64,000 nucleotides of DNA from Methylobacterium sp. E-045 (GCF_022829685.1 NZ_JAKSYE010000085.1:1-64000), one strand, 5' to 3'. Positions 25,807 to 35,059 are shown, numbered from the stretch's first letter. The notes: a model not told the origin generated them from the letters alone. Translations and numbers: made by a program.

Positions 25807-26771
25807 CCGATCAGCCCGCGCTCGTTGAGGTAGCGCCGTGCGACCCGATCCGCGACCTCGCCCTCCACGGTGATCCGGCCGTTGAGGCCGCGCAGGGTCG
25901 GTGCATCGAGGCCGGCGAAGATCCGCGCCAGGGCCGGTCCGATCGCCGGATAGCGCTCCAGCGCAGCGGCGCGGATGACCGGAGCGACCTCGTAGACGAT
26001 CTGGGCCGCCTTGGGATCGCTCATGACCATGAGGTCGAGGGCGGAAAGCGCCCCGTCGGTACCATAGACCATGCCCGCATTAACCCCGCTGATCCCCTGC
26101 GCCGCCGCCCGGGCCGTCACCGCCGTATCGCCACCGGGCAGGCTGATGATGCGGTCGAGGGGCAGGTTGAAGCCGTAGGCCGCCTCGAAGGACGGCAGAG
26201 CCGCCGGGCTCTCCACGAACTCGGTGGAGGCCGCGAGCAGGATGAGGCCGTCATTGGCGACCCCGGCGAAATCCGCCATCGTTGCCAGATGCCGCGCCCG
26301 TGCGAAATCCCCGTTGAGGGCGATGAGCCAGGTGTTGTTGGCGGGCGCCCTGGCGAGCCAGACCAATCCCCGTTCGGCATCCTTGCGCCGGATGGTCTCG
26401 TAGGCGTCCTGCGGGATCTTCCAGGCGGGATCGGTCTCGGTGCCGGTGAAGAACGCCCCGTTGCCGGTGTATTCCGGGTAGATGTCGACCTCTCCGGAAA
26501 GGAGGGCGTCCCGGACGATCAGGGTGGGACCGAGGCCGAGTTTGCGGACCACCGGGATACCGAGATGCTCCAGCGCCAGGGCGATCATCGCCCCCGTCAG
26601 CGCACCTTCGGTGTCGCTCTTCGAGGCCACGACGAGGGGGCGCTCCGCCCGCGCGGGCGTGCCCGCCGCGACAGCCCAGGTAACGAGCAGCGCCAACGCG
26701 CCGCGCCGGTTCGTTGCTCCGGGTGCCACAGGCCCCGGTGATCTGCGCGAAAATGTATCGTCCGATAACAT
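25803..26771 (-). CDS. osmF: Osmoprotectant (glycine betaine-type) substrate-binding protein, OsmF/YehZ-like
   Basis: 322 residues with an N-terminal export signal (about 17-37, GALALLVTWAVAAGTPARA) and an OpuAC-type binding fold: LVVASKSDTEGALTGAMIA, GLGPTLIVRDALLSGEVDIYP split around YPEYTGNGAFF, and a closing EVADRVARRYLNERGLI. It captures betaine-like solutes in the periplasm for the two following permeases. ATG 26771 has AGGAT eight bases upstream. First gene of the operon, so regulation would act in the 187-bp region shared with the divergent response regulator. Confidence 0.87.
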   Translation of the reverse strand: MLSDDTFSRRSPGPVAPGATNRRGALALLVTWAVAAGTPARAERPLVVASKSDTEGALTGAMIALALEHLGIPVVRKLGLGPTLIVRDALLSGEVDIYPEYTGNGAFFTGTETDPAWKIPQDAYETIRRKDAERGLVWLARAPANNTWLIALNGDFARARHLATMADFAGVANDGLILLAASTEFVESPAALPSFEAAYGFNLPLDRIISLPGGDTAVTARAAAQGISGVNAGMVYGTDGALSALDLMVMSDPKAAQIVYEVAPVIRAAALERYPAIGPALARIFAGLDAPTLRGLNGRITVEGEVADRVARRYLNERGLIG

Positions 26772-26958
26772 TAACCCGATCCTGAACCGCTGCGGCCACT
26801 TCCTGCGCCTTGACACGCCAAGCGGAACGGGCGACGGCTCGACCGTTGCCGCAGGAGCCAAACGTCATTCACGCCACCCTGACGGATGGCAAGCCGGTAA
26901 GGCGACGGATGACGGAACCGTTCCGGGCAGGAACGAATCGAAGGGAAGAATCCCCAGC

Positions 26959-27348
26959 GTGAGTGCTGAACAGAACGACACTCTCCTCGACGGCGCCAGG
27001 GTTCTGGTGGTGGAGGACGAAGCAGCCATTTCGATGCTGCTCGAAGACATGCTCCTCGATTTCGGGTGCACCGTCGTCGGGCCTGCGGCCCGTCTAGCGA
27101 CGGCTCTGGAGATGGCGCGGACCGAGACCTTCGAGGTCGCCATCCTCGACGTGAACGTCGCGGGTGAGCCCATCTATCCGGTGGCCGAGGCGATCACGGA
27201 GCGCGACCTGCCCATCGTGTTCTCGACGGGATATGGCGGCGCGGGCATCCGCGAGCCGTTCCGAGACCGTCCGGTGGTCCAGAAGCCGTTCAGCCAGGCC
27301 GATCTCAAGCGCACGCTGATCGCGGCTCTCGCGGCCGCGAGGAAGTAG
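26959..27348 (+). CDS. Single-domain response regulator, FAT-GUY-like
   Basis: 129 residues, only a receiver domain: acidic pair E19-D20, phospho-acceptor Asp64 (ILDVNVAG), Ser/Thr at 89-90 and Lys109 (VQKPF). The beta4-alpha4 segment reads FSTGYGGAGI, close to the FATGUxG motif of alphaproteobacterial single-domain regulators that act with HWE/HisKA2 kinases in the general stress response. The start is GTG 26959, with GGGAAG about eleven bases upstream. It has no output domain, so it would relay or sink phosphate. It is divergent from the osmoprotectant operon; a GGAAC-N15-CGTT sequence at 26823-26846 is one base short of the EcfG consensus spacing. Confidence 0.82.
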   Translation: MSAEQNDTLLDGARVLVVEDEAAISMLLEDMLLDFGCTVVGPAARLATALEMARTETFEVAILDVNVAGEPIYPVAEAITERDLPIVFSTGYGGAGIREPFRDRPVVQKPFSQADLKRTLIAALAAARK

Positions 27349-27387
27349 ACGGCCCTCTCCGGCGGGCAGAATGCCCGTCACGCCGGC

Positions 27388-27777
27388 TCACAGTCCTTCG
27401 ATCGCGAAGGCATCGGGCAAATGGCGTGGCCAGGCGCGCGGCGCCACGAACACCGCATCCGCGCGCAACGTCAGGGTGCCATAGCGCGGATTGCGCCCCA
27501 TCCAGGCGCGCACCGCGCGTGAAAAACGGGCGCGCTTCTTTGCATCGATGGCGGTCCGGGCCACGTCGAGAGTCGCCCGCGCCTTCACTTCCACGAAAGC
27601 AATCGTGTCGCCCCGGCGCAGGATCAGGTCGATTTCGCCGCCGCTCGCGCTGAAGCGCCGGGCCAGCGGACGATACCCCTTCATCATCATGGCGAGGAGG
27701 GCGAGGGTCTCGCCCGAATGACCGCGTAGGTAGGCGGCGCGCCGCTGTTTCCCGTCGACGAGCTTAGACGTCCGCAT
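27388..27777 (-). CDS. yraN: YraN family protein (UPF0102, predicted nuclease)
   Basis: 129 residues with the restriction-endonuclease-like core of UPF0102: [20 protein letters not shown] followed by IAFVEVKAR, giving the E...D...E-x-K metal site. Family members are thought to act on branched DNA or to accompany translation/recombination proteins; biochemical role is not settled. The start at ATG 27777 overlaps the end of rsmI by 14 bp; the rsmI-yraN order is common in alphaproteobacteria. Confidence 0.88.
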   Translation of the reverse strand: MRTSKLVDGKQRRAAYLRGHSGETLALLAMMMKGYRPLARRFSASGGEIDLILRRGDTIAFVEVKARATLDVARTAIDAKKRARFSRAVRAWMGRNPRYGTLTLRADAVFVAPRAWPRHLPDAFAIEGL

Positions 27778-28726
27778 CGGTACGCCGGGCGAGGACGAGG
27801 GCGCGGGCATAGACCACGCGACGGGGCTGGCCGGTGGCATCGGCCACGAGGGCGGCGGCATCCTTGATCGAGTGGCGGGACAGCGCCGCCTCGATCGCCG
27901 CATCGAGACCGGCCTCGACCTCCTCCTCCGGCGGTTCGTCCGGATTGGTCCCGATCACGACCACCACCTCGCCCTTGGGCGCCCCCTCCTCCGTGAAGGT
28001 CTCGGCCAGGGTCGCGAGGGTGCCGCGCCGGATCGTCTCGTAGAGCTTGGTGAGTTCGCGGGCGACCGCAGCGGGGCGACTCCCTCCCAGGATCGCGGCG
28101 GCATCCACCAGCATCTCGGGCAGGCGATGGGGCGATTCGAACAGGACCAGCGTGCCAGGAATCTGCCCCAGCGCTGCAAGGCGATTGCGCCGAGCGCCTG
28201 ATTTCTGCGGCAAGAAACCTTCGAAGAAAAAGCGGTCGGTCGGCAGGCCCGCTGCGACGATGGCGGTCATCACCGCAGAGGGTCCGGGGATCGGCGTCAC
28301 CGCGATGCCGGCCTCGATCGCCGCCTGGACGAGCTTGAAGCCGGGATCCGAGACCAATGGCGTTCCCGCATCCGAGACCAGCGCCAGCGCTTCGCCGTTC
28401 TGCATCCGTGCGATCATCCGCTCGCGGACCGCCGCGTTCGAATGCTCGTGATAGGCGACCAGCGGTGTCGTGATGCCGTAATGCATCAACAGCGTGCGGG
28501 TGACGCGGGTGTCTTCGGCCAGCACGGTATCGGCCGCCGCCAGAGTGGCGAGCGCACGGAACGACACGTCCTTGAGGTTGCCGATCGGGGTCGCCACCAC
28601 GTGCAGGCCGGGGTCGAGCGGTTCCGCCTCCGCCGCGAGGCCGAAGGCGGTGAAGGTGGAGACGGGCTTGGCCGGATCATGGACCGCCCTGGAGCGGCGC
28701 GTCCGGTTGTCGATTCTCTGGGTCAT
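27764..28726 (-). CDS. rsmI: 16S rRNA (cytidine1402-2'-O)-methyltransferase
   Basis: 320 residues, a SAM-dependent methyltransferase of the tetrapyrrole-methylase fold that 2'-O-methylates C1402 in the decoding centre. Conserved elements: [75 protein letters not shown] and the C-terminal KGEVVVVIG with a DUF-type helical tail. The start ATG 28726 (MTQRIDN) gives a 25-30 residue N-terminal extension that is poorly conserved. Transcribed with yraN and divergent from the lipoprotein gene at 28866. Confidence 0.93.
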   Translation of the reverse strand: MTQRIDNRTRRSRAVHDPAKPVSTFTAFGLAAEAEPLDPGLHVVATPIGNLKDVSFRALATLAAADTVLAEDTRVTRTLLMHYGITTPLVAYHEHSNAAVRERMIARMQNGEALALVSDAGTPLVSDPGFKLVQAAIEAGIAVTPIPGPSAVMTAIVAAGLPTDRFFFEGFLPQKSGARRNRLAALGQIPGTLVLFESPHRLPEMLVDAAAILGGSRPAAVARELTKLYETIRRGTLATLAETFTEEGAPKGEVVVVIGTNPDEPPEEEVEAGLDAAIEAALSRHSIKDAAALVADATGQPRRVVYARALVLARRTDADV

Positions 28727-28865
28727 GGTGCGGACATTGCCACGGGGACACCGGCCGGAGGAATGCCCGCACCGGGGGTGTCGTGACATTTACTTTTGTC
28801 GTCCAGGCTTTCACCGTGCGCGCAGCGGGCGTGGGACACGGATTGGCGACGGGGAGTACCGTGCA

Positions 28866-30107
28866 ATGGGGAAAAGCCTTGCAAGGGGCCACGGTTCGGC
28901 AACGCCCGTTTGGACGAGGGCGGCGGCGATTCTGCTGCTCGCCGGGGGGCTTGGCGGCTGCATCGGCGGTCCCGATGGCGGTCCCCGTGCCACGAAAGCC
29001 GCACCCAGCCCGGGCATCGCCGTCGCGGGCGATCCGCAAACGACATCACCGGGCGCGATGACGATCGGCTCCGGTTCGGTGAAGATCGCCCTCATCCTGC
29101 CCCTGTCCGGTCCCGGTTCCGCCGTCGGCGCGGCTCTGCGCAACGCGGCGGAACTCGCCGTCGAGGATTTCCAGAAGCCCGACCTTCAGATCCTGGTGAA
29201 GGACGATCGCGGCTCGCCGGAGGGCGCACGCGAGGCGACCCAGGCCGCCCTGGCAGAGGGCGCCGAACTGGTCCTCGGCCCTCTCTTCGCGGCCAATGTC
29301 CAGGCGGCGGCGGGGGTCACGCGCGGGGCCGGCAAGCCGATCATCGCATTTTCCACCGATGCGAGCGTTGCGGCGCGCAGCGTCTATCTTCTCAGTTTCC
29401 TGCCGCAGACCGAGGTGGATCGGGTGGTCGATGAGGCGGTGGCGGCAGGGCGCCGCTCCTTCGCCGCGCTGATCCCCGAGAGCAGCTACGGGAATGCCGT
29501 GGAGGCACAGTTCCGCGAGGCAGTCGCGCGGAAAGGTGCCCGGCTGGTGGGGATCGAGCGCTACGCGCCCGGCGCACCGGCCCCTGCCATCGCCCGCCTC
29601 GCCGGACTCATCCATGGTCCCGGTGCCCAGGCCGACGCCCTGTTCCTGCCGGAGGGTCCAGAGGGCCTGTCCGTCGTTGCACCCGCCCTCACCAAGGCGG
29701 GATTCTCTCCCGGCCGGGTCAAACCCATCGGCACGGCGGTGTGGAACGACCCGCGCAACTATGCGCTGCCCGCCCTGCAGGGCGGCTGGTTCGCAGCAGC
29801 GGATGCCAATGGGTTCAACGGTTTCACGCAGCGCTATCAGGCGCGTTTCGGTTCGGTGCCGCCACGCGTGGCGACGCTGGCCTACGATGCCGTCTCGCTC
29901 ATGGCGGCGCTGACGCGACAATACGGATCGCAGCGCTTTGCCGATGTGACACTGACGACGCAGGCAGGCTTCTCGGGGATCGACGGCACATTCCGCTTCC
30001 GGCCAGAGGGGTTAAGCGACAGGGCGTTGGCCATCTACGAGATCCGCAGCGGCGCACCGACCATCGTCAGTCCGGCCCCGCGCACGCTCGGCCCCTCCGG
30101 TACCTGA
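28866..30107 (+). CDS. Penicillin-binding-protein-activator-like lipoprotein (LpoA C-domain / type 1 periplasmic binding fold)
   Basis: 413 residues. The signal ends in a lipobox (LLLAGGLGGC, Cys near residue 32), then a linker and a type 1 periplasmic-binding fold beginning VKIALILPLSGPGSAVGAAL. This matches the penicillin-binding-protein activator / leucine-binding-like family next to rsmI in many alphaproteobacteria, in the position where gammaproteobacteria have lpoA. It probably sits in the outer or inner membrane facing the periplasm and aids peptidoglycan synthesis; a binding-protein role for an amino acid remains possible. ATG 28866 has GGGGAG nine bases upstream. Confidence 0.82.
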   Translation: MGKSLARGHGSATPVWTRAAAILLLAGGLGGCIGGPDGGPRATKAAPSPGIAVAGDPQTTSPGAMTIGSGSVKIALILPLSGPGSAVGAALRNAAELAVEDFQKPDLQILVKDDRGSPEGAREATQAALAEGAELVLGPLFAANVQAAAGVTRGAGKPIIAFSTDASVAARSVYLLSFLPQTEVDRVVDEAVAAGRRSFAALIPESSYGNAVEAQFREAVARKGARLVGIERYAPGAPAPAIARLAGLIHGPGAQADALFLPEGPEGLSVVAPALTKAGFSPGRVKPIGTAVWNDPRNYALPALQGGWFAAADANGFNGFTQRYQARFGSVPPRVATLAYDAVSLMAALTRQYGSQRFADVTLTTQAGFSGIDGTFRFRPEGLSDRALAIYEIRSGAPTIVSPAPRTLGPSGT

Positions 30108-30246
30108 CGCGGCTTCACCGGTCAGATGTGCCCGATGGATGCCGTGCCGAGGGCAACCAAGGCCGGCGATGAGCCCCAAGACATGGGAGAGGTCGGTCTA
30201 TGACCGCCTCTGCGATCGCTCATCCGTGACGGAACTCGGTCGCGCT

Positions 30247-31425
30247 TCAGGCAGCGAGTTCCGCCACCACCGCGTTCAGAACCGGCGCGCCGCGCGGGGT
30301 CGCGGCAATGCGGCCTCCCTCCAGGCGGACGAGGAGCCCGTCGCCGATCAGGGCCTCGACACGAACCGGATCGAGGGGGCGGCCCTTCAGGATCGCGTAG
30401 CGGGCCGGGTCGATGCCCTCCCTCAGACGCAGGCCCATCATCAGGAATTCGTCGCCTTGGTCGGCGGCCGAGAGGGTTTCTGTCTCGACGATGCCGTGGC
30501 CGTCACGCTCGACCCGGGCGAGCCATGCCTCCGGGGCCCGTTCGGTGACGGTGCCGATCCGCCCTTCGCCGGCGACCAACCGGCCATGCGCGCCGGGACC
30601 GATGCCGGCATACTCGCCATAACGCCAGTACAGGAGGTTATGGCGCGATTGCGCGCCGGGACGGGAATGGTTGGAGATCTCGTAGGAGGAGAGCCCGGCC
30701 GCGTCGCAGACCTCTTGCGTCACGTCGTAGAGCGCTCGCGCCATGTCGTTGTCGGGTGGAACGAGCTTGCCGGCGGCGTGGAGGCCGAAGAACGGCGTCC
30801 CCGGCTCGATGGTCAGCTGGTAGAGCGACAGGTGCTCGGCCGCGCGGGCAATGGCCTCTTTCAGTTCGGCACGCCAGGCGGACGCGCTCTGGTTCGGCCG
30901 GGCATAGATGAGATCGAAGGAATAGCGCTCGAAATGCGCGGCCGCCGTCTCGACCGCCGCCATCGCCTCGGCGGCCGTATGGAGCCGTCCGAGGGCTTTG
31001 AGGGAGGCATCGTCCATGGCTTGGACTCCGAGGGAAACACGATTCACCCCGGCGGCCCGATAACCGCGAAAACGGCCGGCCTCGACACTGGTGGGGTTGG
31101 CTTCCAGCGTCACCTCGATATCGGGCGCCGTGCCCCAGGCATCGTCGATGGCCTCGAGCAATCCAGCGACGGTGTCCGGCTGCATCAGCGACGGGGTGCC
31201 GCCGCCCAGGAAGATGCTCGACACGGTCCGGCCGGGAATTCGCGCCGCCACATGGGCGATTTCGGCCCGGAACGCCGCGAGAAAGCGAACCTCGTCCACC
31301 GGCGCGTGACGGACATGGCTGTTGAAGTCGCAATAGGGGCACTTCGAGGCGCAGAAGGGCCAATGGACATAGACACCGAACCCGGCATCACGGGTCGGGT
31401 GGTCCGGGCCTGAACGATCGGTCAT
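30247..31425 (-). CDS. hemW: HemW radical SAM protein (haem chaperone)
   Basis: 392 residues. A radical SAM barrel with CASKCPYCDFN (cysteines of the 4Fe-4S cluster) near residue 25-35, IFLGGGTPSL, EVTLEANPTS, RVSLGVQAMDD and SFDLIYARPNQ, followed by the HemW C-terminal domain (SRHNLLYWRYGEYAGIGPGAHGR in two parts). HemW, once called coproporphyrinogen oxidase-like, binds haem and delivers it to membrane targets. The start ATG 31425 gives the normal length. It follows rdgB in the rph-rdgB-hemW order that is standard in alphaproteobacteria, 115 bp downstream. Confidence 0.92.
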   Translation of the reverse strand: MTDRSGPDHPTRDAGFGVYVHWPFCASKCPYCDFNSHVRHAPVDEVRFLAAFRAEIAHVAARIPGRTVSSIFLGGGTPSLMQPDTVAGLLEAIDDAWGTAPDIEVTLEANPTSVEAGRFRGYRAAGVNRVSLGVQAMDDASLKALGRLHTAAEAMAAVETAAAHFERYSFDLIYARPNQSASAWRAELKEAIARAAEHLSLYQLTIEPGTPFFGLHAAGKLVPPDNDMARALYDVTQEVCDAAGLSSYEISNHSRPGAQSRHNLLYWRYGEYAGIGPGAHGRLVAGEGRIGTVTERAPEAWLARVERDGHGIVETETLSAADQGDEFLMMGLRLREGIDPARYAILKGRPLDPVRVEALIGDGLLVRLEGGRIAATPRGAPVLNAVVAELAA

Positions 31426-31540
31426 CGGGCGGATGTGCGCGCGGTTGGGGATTTTGGCAATGGTGCCGAGACAAACCACGGGCACCGCCGCCCCCCCGGG
31501 ATGCCGCCGAAGTGAGGGTTGAAGAAGCTCGCTCGCCCGT

Positions 31541-32176
31541 TCAGCCGGGCCGCCGCAGGCAGCTCTGCGCCAGCAGCACGAACGCTCGCGCCCGGTGCGA
31601 TAGGGCGTTGCCACTCTGCCAGTGGACGCCGTGCTTCTCCTCCGAGGAGATCTCGCCAAAAGTGCGGTCGTAGCCATCGGGGAGGAACATCGGGTCGTAG
31701 CCGAAGCCCTGCGAGCCGCGCGGTTCCACAAGATCGCCGAAGACGCGGCCCTCGAATGTCTCGGTATGGCCATCCGGCCAAGCGATGACGAGAGCGGAGA
31801 CGAAGTGAGCCCGGCGCGTGGTGGCACCGCGCTTGTCGAGCTCGGCCGCAATACGGGCCATGGCTCCGGGGAAATCCTTGTTCGGTCCTGCCCAGCGGGC
31901 GGAGAACAGGCCGGGTGCGCCGTCGAGGGCGTTGACGCAGAGTCCGGAATCGTCGGCGAAGGCCGGCAATTCCGAGGCCTGCGCCGCGGCGATGGCCTTG
32001 ATCGCAGCGTTCTCGGAGAACATCGTCCCGGTCTCGTCGGGCTCGGGCAGACCGAGTTCGCCGGCTGAGACGGCCTCGACACCGAACGGTGCCAGGAGCT
32101 CGCGCATCTCCACGAGCTTGCCGGCATTATGGGTGGCGATGACGACCCGCCCTGTAAGAATCCGCGGCTCGCTCAT
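31541..32176 (-). CDS. rdgB: XTP/dITP diphosphatase
   Basis: 211 residues of the Ham1/RdgB family, which hydrolyses deaminated purine nucleotides (ITP, dITP, XTP) to keep them out of nucleic acids. Motifs: [14 protein letters not shown] (substrate/nucleotide P-loop-like), [28 protein letters not shown], and [19 protein letters not shown] in two parts. Its ATG overlaps the rph stop by 4 bp (translational coupling), and hemW follows. Confidence 0.95.
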   Translation of the reverse strand: MSEPRILTGRVVIATHNAGKLVEMRELLAPFGVEAVSAGELGLPEPDETGTMFSENAAIKAIAAAQASELPAFADDSGLCVNALDGAPGLFSARWAGPNKDFPGAMARIAAELDKRGATTRRAHFVSALVIAWPDGHTETFEGRVFGDLVEPRGSQGFGYDPMFLPDGYDRTFGEISSEEKHGVHWQSGNALSHRARAFVLLAQSCLRRPG

Positions 32177-32886
32177 GCGATCGCCTGCTTCTGAAGGGCA
32201 ACGAGTTGCTCGATGCCGCCACGGGCCAGCCGCAGCAATTCGAGGAGTTCGGCCTCGGAGAAGGGCTTGCCCTCGGCGGTGCCCTGCACCTCCACGAGTC
32301 CGCCGGACCCGGTCATGACGAAATTCGCATCGGTCTCGGCGGCCGAATCCTCCGCGTATTCGAGGTCGAGTACCGGGGTACCCTTGTAGATGCCGCAGGA
32401 AATCGCGGCGACATGCTCGCGCAGGGGATCCACCGAGATGATGGAGCGCCCACGCATCCAGGTGAAACAATCGTGCAGGGCGATCCAGGCGCCGGTAATC
32501 GCGGCGGTGCGGGTGCCACCATCCGCCTGAATCACATCGCAATCCACGGTGATCTGTCGCTCGCCGATGGCGGGAAGGTTGGTCACGGCGCGGAGCGACC
32601 GGCCGATCAGGCGCTGGATCTCCTGAGTCCGCCCGGATGGCTTGCCGGAATTCACCTCGCGTCGGGTGCGCTCATGAGTTGCGCGGGGGAGCATGGAATA
32701 CTCGGCGGTGACCCAGCCTTTGCCTGAACCGCGTAGCCATGGCGGGCCGCGTTCTTCGAGGGAGGCGGTGCAGAGCACTTTCGTCTGGCCGAAGGTGACG
32801 AGGCAGGAACCCTCGGCATAGCGGGCGACGGCGCGCTCCAGGGTGACGTTGCGCAGTTCGTCGTTCGCGCGCTTCGAGGGCCGCAT
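32173..32886 (-). CDS. rph: Ribonuclease PH
   Basis: 237 residues, a phosphorolytic 3'-5' exoribonuclease that trims tRNA 3' ends. It starts [12 protein letters not shown] and contains [38 protein letters not shown] in two parts, [38 protein letters not shown], and [20 protein letters not shown], all typical of the hexameric enzyme. ATG 32886 gives the family length. First gene of the rph-rdgB-hemW operon. Confidence 0.96.
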   Translation of the reverse strand: MRPSKRANDELRNVTLERAVARYAEGSCLVTFGQTKVLCTASLEERGPPWLRGSGKGWVTAEYSMLPRATHERTRREVNSGKPSGRTQEIQRLIGRSLRAVTNLPAIGERQITVDCDVIQADGGTRTAAITGAWIALHDCFTWMRGRSIISVDPLREHVAAISCGIYKGTPVLDLEYAEDSAAETDANFVMTGSGGLVEVQGTAEGKPFSEAELLELLRLARGGIEQLVALQKQAIA

Positions 32887-32972
32887 GGGCACTCTCCTTG
32901 GTCGAGTTCCGGATTGATCGTCCGGGCTCTTAGGCCCCGGCTGGTCGACCGGCAAGCGCGGCCCGGAAGGGA

Positions 32973-32998
32973 GGGGCGCGCCCACGGGACGCGCCCCG
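32973..32998 (-). terminator. Hairpin downstream of the His-rich gene
   Basis: GGGGCGCG (32973-32980) and CGCGCCCC (32990-32997) form a GC stem 11 bp past the His-rich protein stop, on the side where its transcript would end. No T-run. Confidence 0.4.
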
Positions 32999-33008
32999 AA
33001 CTCACGCC

Positions 33009-33329
33009 TCAGTAGCGGTAGTGGCGGCGATGATGGTGACCGAAACGGCGGTGATGATGATGATGGCCGAAGCGCCGGCCGAAGTGATGGCCGAAGTGGC
33101 GACCGCGGTGGTGACCGAAGTGACGGCGATGGTGCCGGCCGTGATGGCGCCAGTGACCGCCGCCGTACTGGACCTGCGTGGCGGCCGCGTTGACAGAGCC
33201 GGCGACCTCCGTGGACACCGCCATCGGTGCAGCCTGAGCACCGCGCGGCGTACCGAGGACCATCGCGCCTACCAGGGCGACCACGATGGCGAGGGTCTTC
33301 GCCATGGCGGACAGGGTTGGGTTCTTCAT
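33009..33329 (-). CDS. Exported histidine-rich protein
   Basis: 106 residues. A signal peptide ([23 protein letters not shown]) is followed by a short neutral segment and then a C-terminal tail (about 62-106) made almost only of His, Arg, Gly, Phe and Tyr, with repeats of the form RHFGHH and RRFGHHHHH. Such tails bind Ni, Zn or Cu, or coat surfaces; no enzyme domain exists. The start ATG 33329 has GGAG about six bases upstream. It is a stand-alone gene, divergent from glnII across a 501-bp region that holds glnII control sites. Function unknown; metal buffering is a guess from composition. Confidence 0.72.
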   Translation of the reverse strand: MKNPTLSAMAKTLAIVVALVGAMVLGTPRGAQAAPMAVSTEVAGSVNAAATQVQYGGGHWRHHGRHHRRHFGHHRGRHFGHHFGRRFGHHHHHRRFGHHHRRHYRY

Positions 33330-33608
33330 CAGGACGGACTCCGTTCCGTGAGTTGTTCGTATCGCCGCCCGATTTGGTGCGGATGCGATGGAACGCGTGT
33401 TCTCCTGGAAAGGCCGCATGCCCTGCACCGAATTTATATTTTTTGTTTCGGGATTAAGCATGGGACCCGAGCGCGGATCGGTCGGCGGTCTCAGATCGAT
33501 GATGACGCTGCGCCATCGTTCCCCAAGTCGCGGGCAACGCGCGGACGGTGATCGGTCAGTGAGCATATGCCACCCCGGTTTTGCGTCGGGGAAGGTCTCC
33601 TACAGAGA
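33330..33608. other. Upstream part of the glnII / His-rich intergenic region
   Basis: A 279-bp stretch with an AT-rich patch at 33429-33459. TGC-N11-TGC at 33568-33584 resembles half of an NtrC site. No gene seen. Confidence 0.4.
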
Positions 33609-33625
33609 TGCCTATTTTGCGGGCA
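33609..33625. promoter_or_regulatory. Candidate NtrC upstream activator site
   Basis: TGC-N11-GCA, the palindromic spacing of NtrC sites, 104 bp before the sigma-54 promoter of glnII, within the normal range for an enhancer. The inner bases are not a close match, so this is weaker than the promoter. Confidence 0.4.
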
Positions 33626-33728
33626 GGCGCGTCGTCAGGGGTCAGGGTCGCCACGGCCGGTGGTGAAGCCTCCCGGCCTCGCGCGGCAGGAGGTTACGTC
33701 GGTGCCGTCACGCTTACGGAACCATAGG

Positions 33729-33744
33729 TGGCACACATTATGCT
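33729..33744 (+). promoter_or_regulatory. Sigma-54 (-24/-12) promoter of glnII
   Basis: TGGCAC at 33729-33734, then ACATTATGCT with GC at 33742-33743, giving the invariant GG-N10-GC spacing. The start site would be near 33755, about 76 nt before the glnII ATG. Confidence 0.7.
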
Positions 33745-33830
33745 AACGGCGATTCCGGCTACGAACGGCTGCGAACGATGTGATGGGGGAAACCCGGCCG
33801 TCGGATCGCTTGAGGGACGAGAGGCTCGAA

Positions 33831-34871
33831 ATGACGAAATATAAGCTCGAGTATCTATGGCTCGACGGATACACGCCGGTGCCGAACCTGCGTGGCAAGA
33901 CCCAGATCAAGGAATTCGACGGCTTCCCGACCCTCGAGCAGCTTCCGCTTTGGGGCTTCGACGGCAGCTCGACCATGCAGGCCGAAGGCGGGAGCTCCGA
34001 CTGTATGCTCAAGCCCGTGCGCCACTTCCCCGACAGCACGCGCAAGAACGGCGTGCTGGTGATGTGCGAAGTGATGATGCCGGACGGCGTGACGCCGCAT
34101 GCCTCCAACAAGCGCGCCACGATCCTCGACGATGACGGCGCCTGGTTCGGTTTCGAGCAGGAATACTTCTTCTACAAGGATGGCCGTCCCCTCGGCTTCC
34201 CCGCCAGCGGATACCCGGCCCCCCAGGGCCCTTACTATTGCGGCGTCGGCTACAAGGAAGTCGGGTCCATTGCCCGCAAGATCGTCGAGGAACACCTCGA
34301 CCTGTGCCTCGACGCCGGCATCAACCACGAGGGCATCAACGCCGAGGTGGCGAAGGGCCAGTGGGAGTTCCAGATCTTCGGCAAGGGCTCCAAGAAGGCC
34401 GCCGACGAGATGTGGGTCGCCCGCTACATCCTGCAGCGCCTGTGCGAGAAGTACGAGATCGACATCGAGTACCATTGCAAGCCGCTCGGTGCCACCGATT
34501 GGAACGGCTCGGGCATGCACGCCAACTTCTCGACGGAGCACCTCCGCACGGTCGGCGGCAAAGCCTATTTCGAGGCGCTCATGGCGGCGTTCAAGGAGAA
34601 CCTGGACGACCACATCGCCGTCTACGGCCCGGACAACCACATGCGTCTGACCGGCAAGCACGAGACTGCGGCGATCGACCAGTTCAGCTACGGTGTCGCC
34701 GATCGCGGCGCCTCGATCCGCGTGCCGCATAGCTTCGTCAACAACGAGTACAAGGGCTATCTGGAAGACCGCCGTCCCAACAGCCAGGGGGACCCCTACC
34801 AGATCGCCTCGCAGATCCTGAAGACCGTCTCCTCGGTGCCGACCTCCGAGGAGGCGAAGGCAGCAGCCTAA
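33831..34871 (+). CDS. glnII: Glutamine synthetase type II (eukaryotic-like)
   Basis: 346 residues, a GSII enzyme making glutamine from glutamate, ammonia and ATP; the decameric eukaryotic-type form found in rhizobia and relatives alongside GlnA. Signatures: WGFDGSSTMQAEGGSSDC (beta-grasp), WFGFEQEYFF (metal-binding Glu), GINAEVAKGQWEFQI, WNGSGMHANFST (ammonia/substrate site), and RLTGKHETAAIDQFSYGVADRG in two parts. ATG 33831 has GAGG six bases upstream. The sigma-54 promoter and NtrC-like site upstream indicate induction under nitrogen limitation, as known for glnII elsewhere. A strong terminator follows, so it is monocistronic. Confidence 0.95.
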   Translation: MTKYKLEYLWLDGYTPVPNLRGKTQIKEFDGFPTLEQLPLWGFDGSSTMQAEGGSSDCMLKPVRHFPDSTRKNGVLVMCEVMMPDGVTPHASNKRATILDDDGAWFGFEQEYFFYKDGRPLGFPASGYPAPQGPYYCGVGYKEVGSIARKIVEEHLDLCLDAGINHEGINAEVAKGQWEFQIFGKGSKKAADEMWVARYILQRLCEKYEIDIEYHCKPLGATDWNGSGMHANFSTEHLRTVGGKAYFEALMAAFKENLDDHIAVYGPDNHMRLTGKHETAAIDQFSYGVADRGASIRVPHSFVNNEYKGYLEDRRPNSQGDPYQIASQILKTVSSVPTSEEAKAAA

Positions 34872-34879
34872 CACGACAT

Positions 34880-34916
34880 CCGCCACGGCGCTCCTCGGCG
34901 CCGTGGCGGTTTTCGT
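34880..34916 (+). terminator. Rho-independent terminator of glnII
   Basis: CCGCCACGGCGC / GCGCCGTGGCGG stem (34880-34891 with 34898-34909) followed by TTTTCGTT, eight bases past the glnII stop. Confidence 0.88.
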
Positions 34917-35059
34917 TATGCTTGACCATTTCATGAGCCTGGTGATGCCTTTTTAGGCATTTTGCCTCATATGGATGCTGCGCTGATTGCCGAAGAGGCT
35001 TCGGATCGCGGCCCGCTTCGCCGCCCCCGTCCTGGGATGGGGTGCCTTGCTGAAACCGC

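Noticed and set aside
26823..26846. GGAAC-N15-CGTT as an EcfG promoter for the single-domain regulator
   Set aside because: The spacer is one base shorter than the accepted 16-17; kept only as a note.
30108..30246. Gene or RNA between the convergent lipoprotein and hemW genes
   Set aside because: No supported frame or hairpin; appears to be plain intergenic DNA.
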